Notes: a model not told the origin generated them from the letters alone. A stretch of DNA of 60,702 nt from Phocaeicola plebeius (GCA_004558305.1 SFDG01000005.1:1-60702), one strand, 5' to 3'; shown: positions 51,725 through 60,674, numbered from the stretch's first letter. Program-made: numbers and translations.

Positions 51725-53557
51725 ATGCTGGACAAATGGGATGAACTTTTCCTTTTTCGGAAGAAAATGGTGCTTCCGAAAGTCTATCAGTTGATGCACT
51801 GGATGTCGGGCGTGGTCTACGCCTGCGCCTTCCTGTTCCTGATGGCCGCCATCTACGAATACGGCTTCCGCATTTCCATCAGTGAGGCCGATGTCATCCA
51901 CACTTTCTTTCAGGTGGTGTGGGTGGTGTTTCTGGTATATACTACGCTGAAGCTCGCTGTGGGCGATGAGGAAGGTAGGTCGCGCACCACCGTGTGGACG
52001 GTGGCCCAGCATGTACTCCTCTACCTTACCCTATTGCCCGTGGTTTTCCATCGTCCTGAGCCGGACACGGGCGTGCTGTGGGTATGGCTGCTTTTCCACC
52101 ATCCTGTCTATCGGGGAGTGGTCTTGACACTGCTCTCCTTGTCCCAGCTTTCCGGCGGACTGGTGCGGCTGCTCGGGCGGCGTACCAACCCTTCCGTCAT
52201 CCTGGCCTGCAGTTTTCTGGTCATCATCTTCGTCGGTTCGGGCCTGCTCATGCTGCCCGAGTCCACTGTGGGCGGCATCGGCTGGCTGGATGCCCTGTTC
52301 ACTGCCACCAGTGCCACCTGTGTGACCGGTCTTTCCACCATCGACATTACCGAAGTGCTGACTGAGAAGGGACAGCTTGTCCTGCTGGTGCTGATGCAGA
52401 TTGGCGGACTGGGGGTAATGACCATGACCAGTTTCTTCGCCATGTTCTTCATGGGCCGCACTTCGCTCTACAACCAGCTGATGGTAGGCGACATGATCAG
52501 CTCGGAATCGCTCAACTCCCTGCTGTCTACGCTGTTGTCCATCCTCGGATTCACCCTCGCCATCGAGGGGACCGGAGCCGTGCTGATTTGGCTGGATATC
52601 CACCAGATGTGGAACCTGACTCCCGACGAGGAGCTGTATTTTGCTGTCTTCCATTCCGTTTCCGCTTTCTGCAATGCAGGGTTCTCCACCCTGCCTGGCG
52701 GACTGGGGAACCCGCTGCTGATGAGCGGCCACCTGCCGTTCTACCTGGTGGTGAGCGGTCTCATCCTGTGCGGAGGCATCGGCTTTCCCGTCTTGCAGAA
52801 CCTTCAGAAGAACCTGTGGTACGGACTGCGCTGGGCCAAGTGGCGGCTGTTGGGACGCAGGTATCCCTTCCGCCGCCAGGTACATCTCTACCAGCTCAAC
52901 ACGAAAATCGTGCTGCTCGTTTCCGCCCTGTTGCTCGTGGGTGGCACACTGGTCATCGCGGCCTTGGAGTGGAACCGCTCGCTGGCACCGCTGCCGGTTG
53001 CCGACCGCTGGGTCCATGCCTTTTTCAATGCCGTCTGTCCCCGTACGGCGGGGTTCAACAGTGTGAGTTTCCTCGACATGTCTACCCAGACCCTCCTATT
53101 CATGGGAGCCTTGATGCTCGTGGGCGGTGGCACCCAGTCAACGGCAGGCGGCGTGAAAGTCAATGTCATGGCCGTGATTTTCCTCAATCTATGGGCGGTG
53201 GTGCGCGGAGCCGAACGGGCCACTGTGTTCCGCCGGGAGATTTCTCCGGAGTCCATCAGCCGTTGCGACGCCGCCTTCATCCTGTTCCTCCTGCTCTACG
53301 GGATAGGGGTCTTCGCCCTTTCCGTAGCCGAGCCGCAGGCCTCGCTCCGGCAGGTCTGTTTCGAGTGTATGTCGGCATTGAGCACGGTCGGAGCAACGCT
53401 CGACCTGACTCCCCGGATGGGAATGGCCGGCAAGTGCATCATCATACTCCTCATGTTCGTGGGTCGTGTAGGAGCCTTTACCCTCGCTTCGGGACTGATC
53501 CGGCAGGTGAAGAAACGCAATTACCGGTATCCGAGCGATCATATCATCATCAACTGA
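51725..53557 (+). CDS. trkH: Potassium uptake channel subunit, TrkH/KtrB family
   Basis: This 610-residue membrane protein forms a K+ channel. Four pore loops, one per repeat, can be read: TSATCVTGLS, SAFCNAGFST, CPRTAGFNSV and SALSTVGATLD. The first 150 residues add about four helices ahead of the TrkH core, an extension common in Bacteroidetes. I chose ATG 51725 (MLDKWDELFLF) because the promoter box is at 51676 and the upstream 81 codons overlap trpB. trkA follows after 19 nt. Confidence 0.94.
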   Translation: MLDKWDELFLFRKKMVLPKVYQLMHWMSGVVYACAFLFLMAAIYEYGFRISISEADVIHTFFQVVWVVFLVYTTLKLAVGDEEGRSRTTVWTVAQHVLLYLTLLPVVFHRPEPDTGVLWVWLLFHHPVYRGVVLTLLSLSQLSGGLVRLLGRRTNPSVILACSFLVIIFVGSGLLMLPESTVGGIGWLDALFTATSATCVTGLSTIDITEVLTEKGQLVLLVLMQIGGLGVMTMTSFFAMFFMGRTSLYNQLMVGDMISSESLNSLLSTLLSILGFTLAIEGTGAVLIWLDIHQMWNLTPDEELYFAVFHSVSAFCNAGFSTLPGGLGNPLLMSGHLPFYLVVSGLILCGGIGFPVLQNLQKNLWYGLRWAKWRLLGRRYPFRRQVHLYQLNTKIVLLVSALLLVGGTLVIAALEWNRSLAPLPVADRWVHAFFNAVCPRTAGFNSVSFLDMSTQTLLFMGALMLVGGGTQSTAGGVKVNVMAVIFLNLWAVVRGAERATVFRREISPESISRCDAAFILFLLLYGIGVFALSVAEPQASLRQVCFECMSALSTVGATLDLTPRMGMAGKCIIILLMFVGRVGAFTLASGLIRQVKKRNYRYPSDHIIIN

Positions 53558-53576
53558 ACAGTAACTGCATAAAGAC

Positions 53577-54266
53577 ATGAAATACATTGTAATAGGTTTG
53601 GGCAACTATGGAGCTGCCCTGGTAGAAGGACTCACGGCGATGGGTCATGAAGTGATTGGCGTAGATGCCAATGAACGGAATGTGGAACGCCTCAAGGACA
53701 GGATGGTGACCTCGTTCGTCCTTAATGTGACGGACGAGGCGGCACTGACGGCTCTTCCGCTCAAGACGGTGGACATCGTCATCGTGGCCATCGGCGAGGA
53801 TTTCGGCGCATCGGTACGGGTGGTGGCCTTGCTGAAGAAAAACAAGGTGAAACACATCTTCGCCCGGGCGGTGGACGATGTGCACAAGGATGTGCTGGAG
53901 GCCTTCTCCCTCGACCGCATCCTGATGCCCGAGAAGGATGCGGCAGGCATACTGGTCCAGTCGCTGGCGCTGGATGCCCGCATCGACCCCTTCTGTATCG
54001 ACCGTGACCATTATGTTTTCAAGTTCGCCGTGCCGGCCCAGCTGGTGGGCTATCCCATCAACGACCTGGAGGTGAACCGGAAGTTCGGGCTGAAGCTCAT
54101 CGCCTTGAAGCGCGGCCGCCACGTGGTGAACAGCTTGGGCTTTTCTGTGCTGGAACAGAATGTGGAGAACGTGTTCCCTGACAACTATGAGCTGCAGCCC
54201 GACGATGTGCTCGTGGGCTATGGCAGCTATAGTCAGTTCATGGATTTCTGGGAATCATGCAAGTGA
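53577..54266 (+). CDS. trkA: Potassium uptake regulatory subunit, TrkA/KtrA type
   Basis: This 229-residue cytoplasmic protein has one RCK_N domain (residues 1-120, nucleotide-binding GLGNYGAALVEGL and the acidic GVDAN) and one RCK_C domain (about 135-220, LVGYPINDLEVN). A single N/C pair is the KtrA layout, half of E. coli TrkA. It gates the partner channel by binding ATP or NADH. It is co-transcribed with trkH and converges on the TonB receptor gene with only 9 nt between stops. Confidence 0.94.
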   Translation: MKYIVIGLGNYGAALVEGLTAMGHEVIGVDANERNVERLKDRMVTSFVLNVTDEAALTALPLKTVDIVIVAIGEDFGASVRVVALLKKNKVKHIFARAVDDVHKDVLEAFSLDRILMPEKDAAGILVQSLALDARIDPFCIDRDHYVFKFAVPAQLVGYPINDLEVNRKFGLKLIALKRGRHVVNSLGFSVLEQNVENVFPDNYELQPDDVLVGYGSYSQFMDFWESCK

Positions 54267-54275
54267 TGTCGCCGG

Positions 54276-56579
54276 TCAGTAGCTGATTTTCAGCCCGGCG
54301 AAGAACGAGCGGGGCATTCCCGGACCGTAGATGTAGCCTGAGTCGCGGTCAGGTCCTTGGTCGAAGTCCTTCTGGTAGGCATTCAGCAGGTTCTGCACCC
54401 CCGCATTCACCTCCAGCGTAATGTTCTTGTAGAGGTGGAAATCGTGGCCCGCCTTGATGTTCACTTCCAGGAAATCCCCCGTCTTCTCGGTGCGGTCGTG
54501 CTCGATGTAGCCCGATCGGTGCTCCACCAGCATACTGCCGGTGTAGGTGCCCGAGAACGAGAGGTTCAGGTGTTCCGTGGCCTGGCAACTCAGCGTGAAG
54601 TACCCATAGGCTTTCGGAGTGCGGAACATCCGCTTTTCCTGTCCCAGCGATTCGTCGTCGCTCCAGTTGCGGGCCTCCTTGTATTCAGCGTTCTGCAGGG
54701 TCATTCCCGCCTGCAGCTGTACCCGGTCGCGCCAGGCCAGCTTGCCTTCCAGCGTCAGTCCGTACACCCGTGCGCCCGACTCGTTGTAGCGTTCGTTCAT
54801 CAGGATGCCGTCTATCGTGCCCAGTTCGCGCAGGGCGAACACATCCGAGAGGTTTGTATAGAATCCTTCCACCAGCAGGTTGCCCTGCCAGTTCCCCCAG
54901 CGGCGGTACATGTCGGCCGAGAGGCTCAGGCTTTGTGACTTTTCTTCTGTCAGGTCGTCCGCCAGCCGGATCATCGACACCGTGCCGCCCACGTTGGCGA
55001 TGTGCAGGTCCTCGTCGAAGGCCTGCGGGGCGCGGAAGCCGTAGGAGTAGCTGGCGCGGAAGTTCAGGTTGTCCGATGGGTTAAAGCGCAGGTTCGCTCG
55101 TGGGCTGAAGATGATGTGGTCCATCAGGTTGTGCTTGTCCAGCCGTCCGCCCAGCAGGAAGCCCCATTGCCGGTTCTTCCATTCGTTCTGGAAGAAGGCA
55201 CTGGCAATGTGGATGTTCTGTTCCGTATGCCGTCCGTACCCCCACATGTTGTCGTCCAGGTCGTCCTGGTTGTATTCGATGCCTCCCGTCAGCTCCGCCG
55301 GCAGGAACAGGCAGTGGTCGAACTGGTAGTTGTATTGAGTGCCGGCCACCCATGTCAGGTCCTTCGTCGTTCCGTAGGCATTCAAGTCCTGTCCGCCTCC
55401 GTAGTAGCTGTCGCGGTGGATGTGCTGCATCGAGGCATACACGCTCAGCCGGTGCTTCTCGTTGGGCGAGAAGTAGTCGAATTTCAGTCCGCCCGTATTG
55501 ATGTCGTGTTCGGTCTGTTCCGCCACCTCCGCCTCGTGGGGCGGCCGGTTCACCTGGTCGCCGCCGCGCCGGTATTCCTGCAGGTGGTGGTATTCGAAGG
55601 TCAGCTTCGAGTAGGTGCTCGTCTTGAGGTACGATCGCACGCCCAGCGTCTGGTTGTTCAGCTGGGGCAGTTCCGTGAATCCGTCCTTGTCGTGGTCGTA
55701 GGCCGTGCGCTCCTTGTTCTGCGCAAAGAGGTAGAGCCCCGCCTTCTGGTTGTCGGTCACTAACGAGGCGTTCAGCGTGGTATTGTTGTCCCAGTCCGAC
55801 ATTCCTCCGATGCCGGTCATCGTATGAGCCACCTGTCCCGAATTGCGCAGCGGCTCCTTGGTAATGATGTTGATGGTGCCCGCTATGGCCGACGATCCGA
55901 AGAGGGCCGAACCGCCGCCGCGCATCACCTCCACGCGTTCAATCATGTTGGCCGGGATTTGTTCCAGTCCGTACACTCCTGAAAGGGCACTGCAAATGGG
56001 GCGCGAGTCGATGAGAATTTGCGTGTAGGGGCCGTCCAGTCCGTTGATGCGTACCTGTTGGAAGCCGCAGTTCTGGCAATTGTTCTCCACCCGCACGCCT
56101 GGCTGGAAGTTTAGTCCCTGGGCCAGACAGCTGGCGTTGGTGGTCTCGAACAGCCGCGTGTCCATCACGTTCACCAGCGTGGGTGCCATGCGTCGGGTGG
56201 TCTCGTTACGGTTGGCCGATACCACTACACCGTCCAGGGCAATCAGGTCTTCCTCGATCTCGAAATTGATTTCCAGCGTCTTCCCCTTCTTCAGGTTCAC
56301 TTCCTGCTGTTGGGTCCGGTAGCCCACTGCATTCACTTCCACAATGAAGCGTCCTTCCGGCAGGTTCTTCAGGAAATAGTGTCCCGTATCGTCCGTCAGG
56401 GTGCCTATGGTCGTTCTTTTCAGCAGAATCTGGATGTACGACAGGTGTTCTTGGGTATGTTTGTCTGTTACGTGGCCGATGATGTTGGCGTCCGACTCTC
56501 TCAGGTCGATGGCATACGAAGCCATCGGAGATGCTGCACCGAGCAGCATCCCTATAATAATAAGGATGTATTTTTTCAT
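54276..56579 (-). CDS. TonB-dependent receptor, candidate metal or metal-chelate importer
   Basis: This 767-residue outer-membrane receptor has a signal peptide (to SYA), a carboxypeptidase-regulatory-like domain (about 30-115; GHVTDKHTQEHLSYIQILL), a plug (about 120-240; VRINGLDGPYTQILI, ERVEVMRGGGSALFGSSAIA) and a 22-stranded barrel ending SFFAGLKISY. The plug carries NCQNCGF, a CxxC pair just before the QVRINGL strand. The gene upstream on the same strand encodes a His-rich membrane protein, which hints at zinc, copper or a related metal. SusD is absent, so it is not a typical glycan receptor. Confidence 0.9.
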   Translation of the reverse strand: MKKYILIIIGMLLGAASPMASYAIDLRESDANIIGHVTDKHTQEHLSYIQILLKRTTIGTLTDDTGHYFLKNLPEGRFIVEVNAVGYRTQQQEVNLKKGKTLEINFEIEEDLIALDGVVVSANRNETTRRMAPTLVNVMDTRLFETTNASCLAQGLNFQPGVRVENNCQNCGFQQVRINGLDGPYTQILIDSRPICSALSGVYGLEQIPANMIERVEVMRGGGSALFGSSAIAGTINIITKEPLRNSGQVAHTMTGIGGMSDWDNNTTLNASLVTDNQKAGLYLFAQNKERTAYDHDKDGFTELPQLNNQTLGVRSYLKTSTYSKLTFEYHHLQEYRRGGDQVNRPPHEAEVAEQTEHDINTGGLKFDYFSPNEKHRLSVYASMQHIHRDSYYGGGQDLNAYGTTKDLTWVAGTQYNYQFDHCLFLPAELTGGIEYNQDDLDDNMWGYGRHTEQNIHIASAFFQNEWKNRQWGFLLGGRLDKHNLMDHIIFSPRANLRFNPSDNLNFRASYSYGFRAPQAFDEDLHIANVGGTVSMIRLADDLTEEKSQSLSLSADMYRRWGNWQGNLLVEGFYTNLSDVFALRELGTIDGILMNERYNESGARVYGLTLEGKLAWRDRVQLQAGMTLQNAEYKEARNWSDDESLGQEKRMFRTPKAYGYFTLSCQATEHLNLSFSGTYTGSMLVEHRSGYIEHDRTEKTGDFLEVNIKAGHDFHLYKNITLEVNAGVQNLLNAYQKDFDQGPDRDSGYIYGPGMPRSFFAGLKISY

Positions 56580-56697
56580 TTAAATCGTTCGTTGGTTCTT
56601 CGGCAGTTCAGTGGGGATGGGCTGTCCGTTTCGGGCCGCCTATGGAATAGCGCACTGTATGCCTCTTTCTTGTTTTCTTGTTTACTTTCTTTTGTTC

Positions 56698-57048
56698 TCA
56701 GAGTACAAAGCAGAAAGGCGGCGCACGCAGGCCGTTGGCCTTGTTCCGGTCCGCAACGCACTTGGCGGAGAGGGCAGGGGGGAGCAAGGCGACAAGAAAC
56801 ACCAGTAAAGGGGTAAGCAGGAACTGCGGCACCACATGGTCTGAGGCCGCATAGTGCGTCAGGCTGAAGATGGTCTGCAGACCCTGTTGGGAGTGAGTGT
56901 GACCGGTCTTTCCCGGGTGAGAGTGGACAATGACCACTCCGTCCACCACATGCGAGTGGGTGAACAGCACATTCCCGACTGTGTACAGCACGAACAGCAG
57001 GGGGAAGAAGAACTGCAGTATGTTCCGGAGTCTTCTGTCGGTCAGCAT
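56698..57048 (-). CDS. Small His-rich membrane protein, partner of the TonB receptor
   Basis: This 116-residue protein has hydrophobic segments at about 12-30 and 76-93, with a His-rich loop between them: H31, H33, H42, H44, H50 and H52 in THSHVVDGVVIVHSHPG and the GHTHS that follows, plus H65 and H71. The end reads NGLRAPPF. I used the ATG at 57048 because a promoter box lies at 57070-57077, inside the longer open frame. The TonB receptor starts 118 nt later, so they are probably co-transcribed. Metal binding is inferred from the histidines; no family name is known to me. Confidence 0.75.
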   Translation of the reverse strand: MLTDRRLRNILQFFFPLLFVLYTVGNVLFTHSHVVDGVVIVHSHPGKTGHTHSQQGLQTIFSLTHYAASDHVVPQFLLTPLLVFLVALLPPALSAKCVADRNKANGLRAPPFCFVL

Positions 57049-57069
57049 CCTATTCAAAAAAATTCGGTG

Positions 57070-57077
57070 CAAAAGTA
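57070..57077 (-). promoter_or_regulatory. Promoter box before the His-rich gene
   Basis: The minus strand reads TACTTTTG, a perfect TAnnTTTG match, 22 nt before the chosen ATG. No Fur or Zur box was recognised around it. Confidence 0.55.
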
Positions 57078-57280
57078 GTAAAAAAACGAAGAACAGGAAA
57101 AATTCTTGTCCCTGTATGGCTTTTTTTAACGCTTTTCCCTCATCTTTACGGGCCTGCACGAGCTGGGTCTGTCCGAATTTGCGTATATTTCCTCTAAGAA
57201 AGCCAAGACCGAGACTGTCTTTGTGAGGGAATGACATCCAAGCCATGATAAAGGCATACGATTCGTTGTCTTTTCATGGG

Positions 57281-58180
57281 TTATATCCAGGAGTTCTGAC
57301 GCTTTTTTACAGCGAGTGATTCGCTCAATAACCGAACAAACTCTTTCATGGAATTTTTGTGGTAGGTATCTTTTAATATATGTACGCATCCAATCATTTC
57401 ATTATCTGGTACATCAAGAGGAATCGCTTTGACATCATGTTCATTATAGATAGAATCCTCGGCAAGTATGGTGATGAGGTGTGTCTGCCGGATAAGTTTT
57501 AATAAGATGTTTACCTCGTTCAACTCGACGTGAATACGAAAACCGTTGTAGGATGTCACCAGCTTGTCAAAAGCGTTTCTTGCCTGCAATCCTTTTGAAG
57601 GCAATGCCAATTCATATTTCTGGAGTTCCGTTAGTGTGACTTTTTCTTTAGAAGCAAGTGGATGATTGGCGTTTACTATGGCGGACAGGCTGTTTTGGAA
57701 CAATATATGTGATTCAACATCAGCCATCGCTTGGGTGGGTTTGAAAGCAAGGACGAAATCTAAATCTCGTTTGGCAAGCAGTTCCATCAGCTCACCCATT
57801 GGCTTATAGATGATATAGAGTTTTATGTACGGGTACATTTTCATAAATGACATGACAGTCTCTGTCAGTATTGGACTGAAGGAATAGGTAACACCAATGT
57901 TCAACGTGCCACTCTGCAATTTTTGCAAGTCATGTATTCGGTCAGTACAGGTTTCAGCATCATGGATAGTCCGTAAAGCGTAAGGGAGCATTTCTTCTCC
58001 GGCTTCAGTCAGCCGTATGGAATGGCTGTTGCGTAGAAAGAGTTGTACATTCAGCTCATCTTCCAACTGTTTTATCTGCTGCGATAGCGAACTCTGCGCA
58101 ATGTTCAGGGCTTTTGCCGCATCTGAAAAATTCAATGTCTCTGCGGCTTTGGCAAAATATCTTAACTGTCTTAATTCCAT
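57281..58180 (-). CDS. LysR-family transcriptional regulator
   Basis: This 299-residue regulator has an N-terminal winged helix-turn-helix (residues 1-60; LRYFAKAAETLNFSDAAKALNIAQSSLSQQI, the usual LysR pattern, quoted in parts as LNFSDAAKALNIAQ) and a substrate-binding domain from about residue 90 (GTLNIGVTYSFSPIL). The effector is unknown. It lies 27 nt downstream of the split exporter genes on the same strand, so it is at the end of the operon it may control; LysR genes are more often divergent. Its DNA is visibly AT-richer than the core genes. Confidence 0.92.
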   Translation of the reverse strand: MELRQLRYFAKAAETLNFSDAAKALNIAQSSLSQQIKQLEDELNVQLFLRNSHSIRLTEAGEEMLPYALRTIHDAETCTDRIHDLQKLQSGTLNIGVTYSFSPILTETVMSFMKMYPYIKLYIIYKPMGELMELLAKRDLDFVLAFKPTQAMADVESHILFQNSLSAIVNANHPLASKEKVTLTELQKYELALPSKGLQARNAFDKLVTSYNGFRIHVELNEVNILLKLIRQTHLITILAEDSIYNEHDVKAIPLDVPDNEMIGCVHILKDTYHKNSMKEFVRLLSESLAVKKRQNSWI

Positions 58181-58207
58181 AACAATGCAAAAATAGTGAT
58201 AATATTC

Positions 58208-58702
58208 TTATCTCGTAGCTGTAAACGAAAGTTTTTTGAACAGAAAAACTGGGATAGTGGCTCCGATGACCATTCCCAAAATGATGAACGTACAGGTCAG
58301 GCCATTGTACGCCAATAAATAGAAATAGTGTCCGAAAGCTACTTCCTGAGTGTGATACAGACAGGAGAGCAAGGCTTCGATTGTGCTATAGGCATACATT
58401 CCCGGTATCATTGGCAACAAGGCCGGAAAAAAGCAGACTTCGGCAGGGCATTTAATGCGTGAGGCAAACAGTACGGCAAGCACTCCGATGGCAAATGAAG
58501 CAACCGTGCTGGCTGGGATAATGTGCATCCCTCCAAATTCTGCCAATGTCAGGACGTAACGGATGGAATGTCCGGCGGCAGCGATAAGGGCGCAGGTCAG
58601 GTAGGCCCGTTGCGGAGTGTTGCTGATACTTGAGAAACCGATGGCTGCTATTGCGGCAAACAATCCATCTTCAAAAATATTGATAAATATATCATTGCAC
58701 AT
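58208..58702 (-). CDS. Threonine/serine exporter, C-terminal half (ThrE_2/DUF3815)
   Basis: This 164-residue membrane protein has about five helices and the family stretch FFPALLPMIPGMYAYSTIEAL, of which PALLPMIPGMYAY is the core motif. In Corynebacterium the single ThrE protein exports threonine and serine. Here, as in many Gram-negatives, the two halves are separate genes. It starts 7 nt after the other half. Substrate assignment rests on the family name only. Confidence 0.9.
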   Translation of the reverse strand: MCNDIFINIFEDGLFAAIAAIGFSSISNTPQRAYLTCALIAAAGHSIRYVLTLAEFGGMHIIPASTVASFAIGVLAVLFASRIKCPAEVCFFPALLPMIPGMYAYSTIEALLSCLYHTQEVAFGHYFYLLAYNGLTCTFIILGMVIGATIPVFLFKKLSFTATR

Positions 58703-58709
58703 AAACTCT

Positions 58710-59483
58710 CTAAAACCATTTTAATTTCAGTATGAACATTCCGGTACACAAGCCGACGGACAGGCAGGCTGTCAGCACTGCAGCATCAAGAAACCGGCTG
58801 AAAGCACATAAATAGTGATGGTATAACATGTCGCTGACCGCATTTATATACGGTACACCAGGGATGAGATACAGAACACTTGTACCGAGTGCTATTTCAG
58901 GAGTCGTTCCAATATCGAAGATATGTCCTCCGGCACTAAGAGTTGCGGAAAAGAAAGAGGCACACAAGAAAGTGAAACGCACATCGCATTTGTCCTCCAG
59001 CATGATCTGTTTCAGCCTGTAACCCGAGAGAGTTGAGGCAAATACAATCAGCATGGCTACTGCATCACCACCGAAAAGACGGCAGAACGAAGCATTTGCA
59101 CAACTGGCGAGAAACAATACTTCCCACTTTCCGGTCGGTCGGGTTTCACGGATGCTGTCAAAGCGATTGACGGCTGTTGCGAAATCAAGGTGCTCATCTG
59201 CCACTTCCCAGCTCAGGCGACTTAAGAGTGCATTCAGCCGAAAGCTGATGCCGCAATTGGCGGTCTTGCGGATGGCCAGACTGGTATCAGACGCATCTCC
59301 GTCCCAGACCGACACATATACATGAGTAGGTAATATTGTGATGTCGAATCCCACACCGAAAGTGTCAGCCATTCTCCGGGTGTTTTTCTCTATCCGTATG
59401 CAAGTTGCTCCGCATCCTAACAACAACGACGCATAGTCGGCAAGAAAGATGGCAATATCTTTGAGAATAAGGTTGTCAGACAT
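58710..59483 (-). CDS. Threonine/serine exporter, N-terminal half (ThrE/DUF1212)
   Basis: This 257-residue protein begins with a soluble domain (DYASLLLGCGATCIRIEKNT, GVGFDITILPTHVYVS) and continues into about five helices (ANASFCRLFGGDAVAMLIVF, ALGTSVLYLIPGVPYINAV). This is the ThrE pattern with a soluble part ahead of the membrane part. I chose the ATG at 59483 (MSDNLILKD), 10 nt after the small membrane gene. The longer frame to 59642 would overlap that gene. It pairs with the DUF3815 half to form a complete exporter. Confidence 0.9.
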   Translation of the reverse strand: MSDNLILKDIAIFLADYASLLLGCGATCIRIEKNTRRMADTFGVGFDITILPTHVYVSVWDGDASDTSLAIRKTANCGISFRLNALLSRLSWEVADEHLDFATAVNRFDSIRETRPTGKWEVLFLASCANASFCRLFGGDAVAMLIVFASTLSGYRLKQIMLEDKCDVRFTFLCASFFSATLSAGGHIFDIGTTPEIALGTSVLYLIPGVPYINAVSDMLYHHYLCAFSRFLDAAVLTACLSVGLCTGMFILKLKWF

Positions 59484-59493
59484 GTTAACAGCT

Positions 59494-59691
59494 TTATAAA
59501 TCCTCGAACTCATCATCTTCCATGTCTCCAGGAACATAGAATATATCCTTTTCTTGTCCCATTTCGAGAAAATGTATCGGTTTATGGCCATTGTGACGAT
59601 ACTTGATATAGTACCATTCAATAGCTCTGAATACAAATGCACATAATAGTACTCCCGCTATTATGCACCATACAATCATTGGTTGGCTCAT
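59494..59691 (-). CDS. Small single-pass membrane protein, unknown
   Basis: This is a 65-residue protein with one N-terminal helix (MIVWCIIAGVLLCAFVF), a short basic stretch (YYIKYRHNGHKP) and a strongly acidic tail (GDMEDDEFEDL). It lies between a clear promoter box and the ThrE half, 10 nt ahead of it, so it is probably a real first gene of that operon. I know no family for it. It could be a small accessory subunit of the exporter. Confidence 0.6.
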   Translation of the reverse strand: MSQPMIVWCIIAGVLLCAFVFRAIEWYYIKYRHNGHKPIHFLEMGQEKDIFYVPGDMEDDEFEDL

Positions 59692-59716
59692 TATCTTTAG
59701 AATTTTAATTTCACCG

Positions 59717-59724
59717 CAAAAGTA
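59717..59724 (-). promoter_or_regulatory. Promoter box of the exporter operon
   Basis: The minus strand reads TACTTTTG, a perfect TAnnTTTG match, 26 nt before the ATG of the small membrane gene. Confidence 0.55.
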
Positions 59725-60125
59725 TAACTGTCATTTGGCTGGTAAAAACGATGAGTAAGGGATTTTCCTATTGACACCATAGGCAAAACAGATAACCGAA
59801 AATGGCCAACATGAAGGGTAAAAGCCCATCAACGGTGCGGCCTTAGCCCTTTTTTCAGAACATCTGTCACCGTGATGAAAACATAATCCAATGATGGATA
59901 GTGCGTTATAAATATCCGGTGACAGTGACAGATATTTTCAACTTTTTATTTTCCAGGTATAATCCCAAGAAAAGAGGGCTTCTCCTGCTTTATTGTTGCC
60001 TTTCTCACATTGTATGTCCTTGGCTGGTATAAACGACGATGAACAGGTGCATGATACTCGTGTAATTACTATGGTTGTTGAAAAAAACAGCTTATTTTAT
60101 TCATGAATTCATTGAATAAATTCGC
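59725..60125. other. Gene-free divergent gap with hairpins and an 18-nt direct repeat
   Basis: No open frame of note is present. The stretch TTGGCTGGTAAAAACGATGA (near 59736) recurs as TTGGCTGGTATAAACGACGA plus TGA (near 60020). Between the copies lie a terminator-like hairpin (59814-59855) and a second stem, CTGTCACCG near 59865 with CGGTGACAG near 59922. The rest is AT-rich with no recognised element. Confidence 0.6.
59814..59855 (+). terminator. Orphan intrinsic terminator
   Basis: AAGGGTAAAAGCC pairs with GGCCTTAGCCCTT (one wobble, two mismatches) and is followed by a T run. It points along the + strand, but no + strand gene precedes it within the gap, so it may end a small RNA or an attenuated leader. 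Confidence 0.55.
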
Positions 60126-60133
60126 TATATTTG
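60126..60133 (+). promoter_or_regulatory. Promoter box before the DUF4369 lipoprotein gene
   Basis: TATATTTG is a perfect TAnnTTTG match, 46 nt before the ATG. A dyad TTATTCA-TGAATTCA-TTGAATAA lies just upstream (about 60096-60119) and may be an operator. Confidence 0.55.
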
Positions 60134-60179
60134 CGGCGATACACTATGTAATGTCTAATCAGTTAAACTACAAGAACAA

Positions 60180-60674
60180 ATGAAAGCAATGAAAACAATG
60201 GGAACGATGCTGACGGGTCTGTTGGCATGGGGACTGGTGGCCTGCGGACCGCAGTCGAAAACGGAGGGTTTCATGATTCAGGGCGAAGTGGCTGACATGA
60301 CCACCGGCACCATTTACCTGAAGTGCTACCGCAACGGGGCATTCGAGGATGTCGATTCCACGACAGTGCAGGAAGGCCGCTTTACTTTTAAGGGAACAGC
60401 CGGCGAACCGCTGGCCTACGCACTGACCACGAATCCGGCCAGCCGCCGTCCGTTGACCTTCTTCATGGGTAACGAGCAGCTGACAGTGCAGCTGAACGAA
60501 TCGGAAAAGCTGCTACAGGTGATGGGTGCCGCTGACAACGGCGAGTGGCTGCAGTTGCAGGAACAGACTCGCAACGAGTCTTATACAGTGGACAGCCTCC
60601 TGGGGCGCACCCGACAAACCCTGTGGGGAGGGCGTACGGATGCTAACCCAAAACTGTTGCCAAACGATACATGA
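60180..60674 (+). CDS. DUF4369 domain lipoprotein, short form
   Basis: This 164-residue protein has a lipoprotein signal with Cys22 in LVAC. Residues 30-125 match DUF4369 (FMIQGEVADMTTGTIYLKCY, VQEGRFTFKGTA). In Bacteroides this domain usually precedes a thioredoxin-like AhpC/TSA domain in proteins of 350 or more residues. Here the frame ends at 60674, soon after the domain. Either this is a short form or a frameshift has separated the rest; the next frame starts with ATG at 60671, overlapping the stop. Confidence 0.7.
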   Translation: MKAMKTMGTMLTGLLAWGLVACGPQSKTEGFMIQGEVADMTTGTIYLKCYRNGAFEDVDSTTVQEGRFTFKGTAGEPLAYALTTNPASRRPLTFFMGNEQLTVQLNESEKLLQVMGAADNGEWLQLQEQTRNESYTVDSLLGRTRQTLWGGRTDANPKLLPNDT

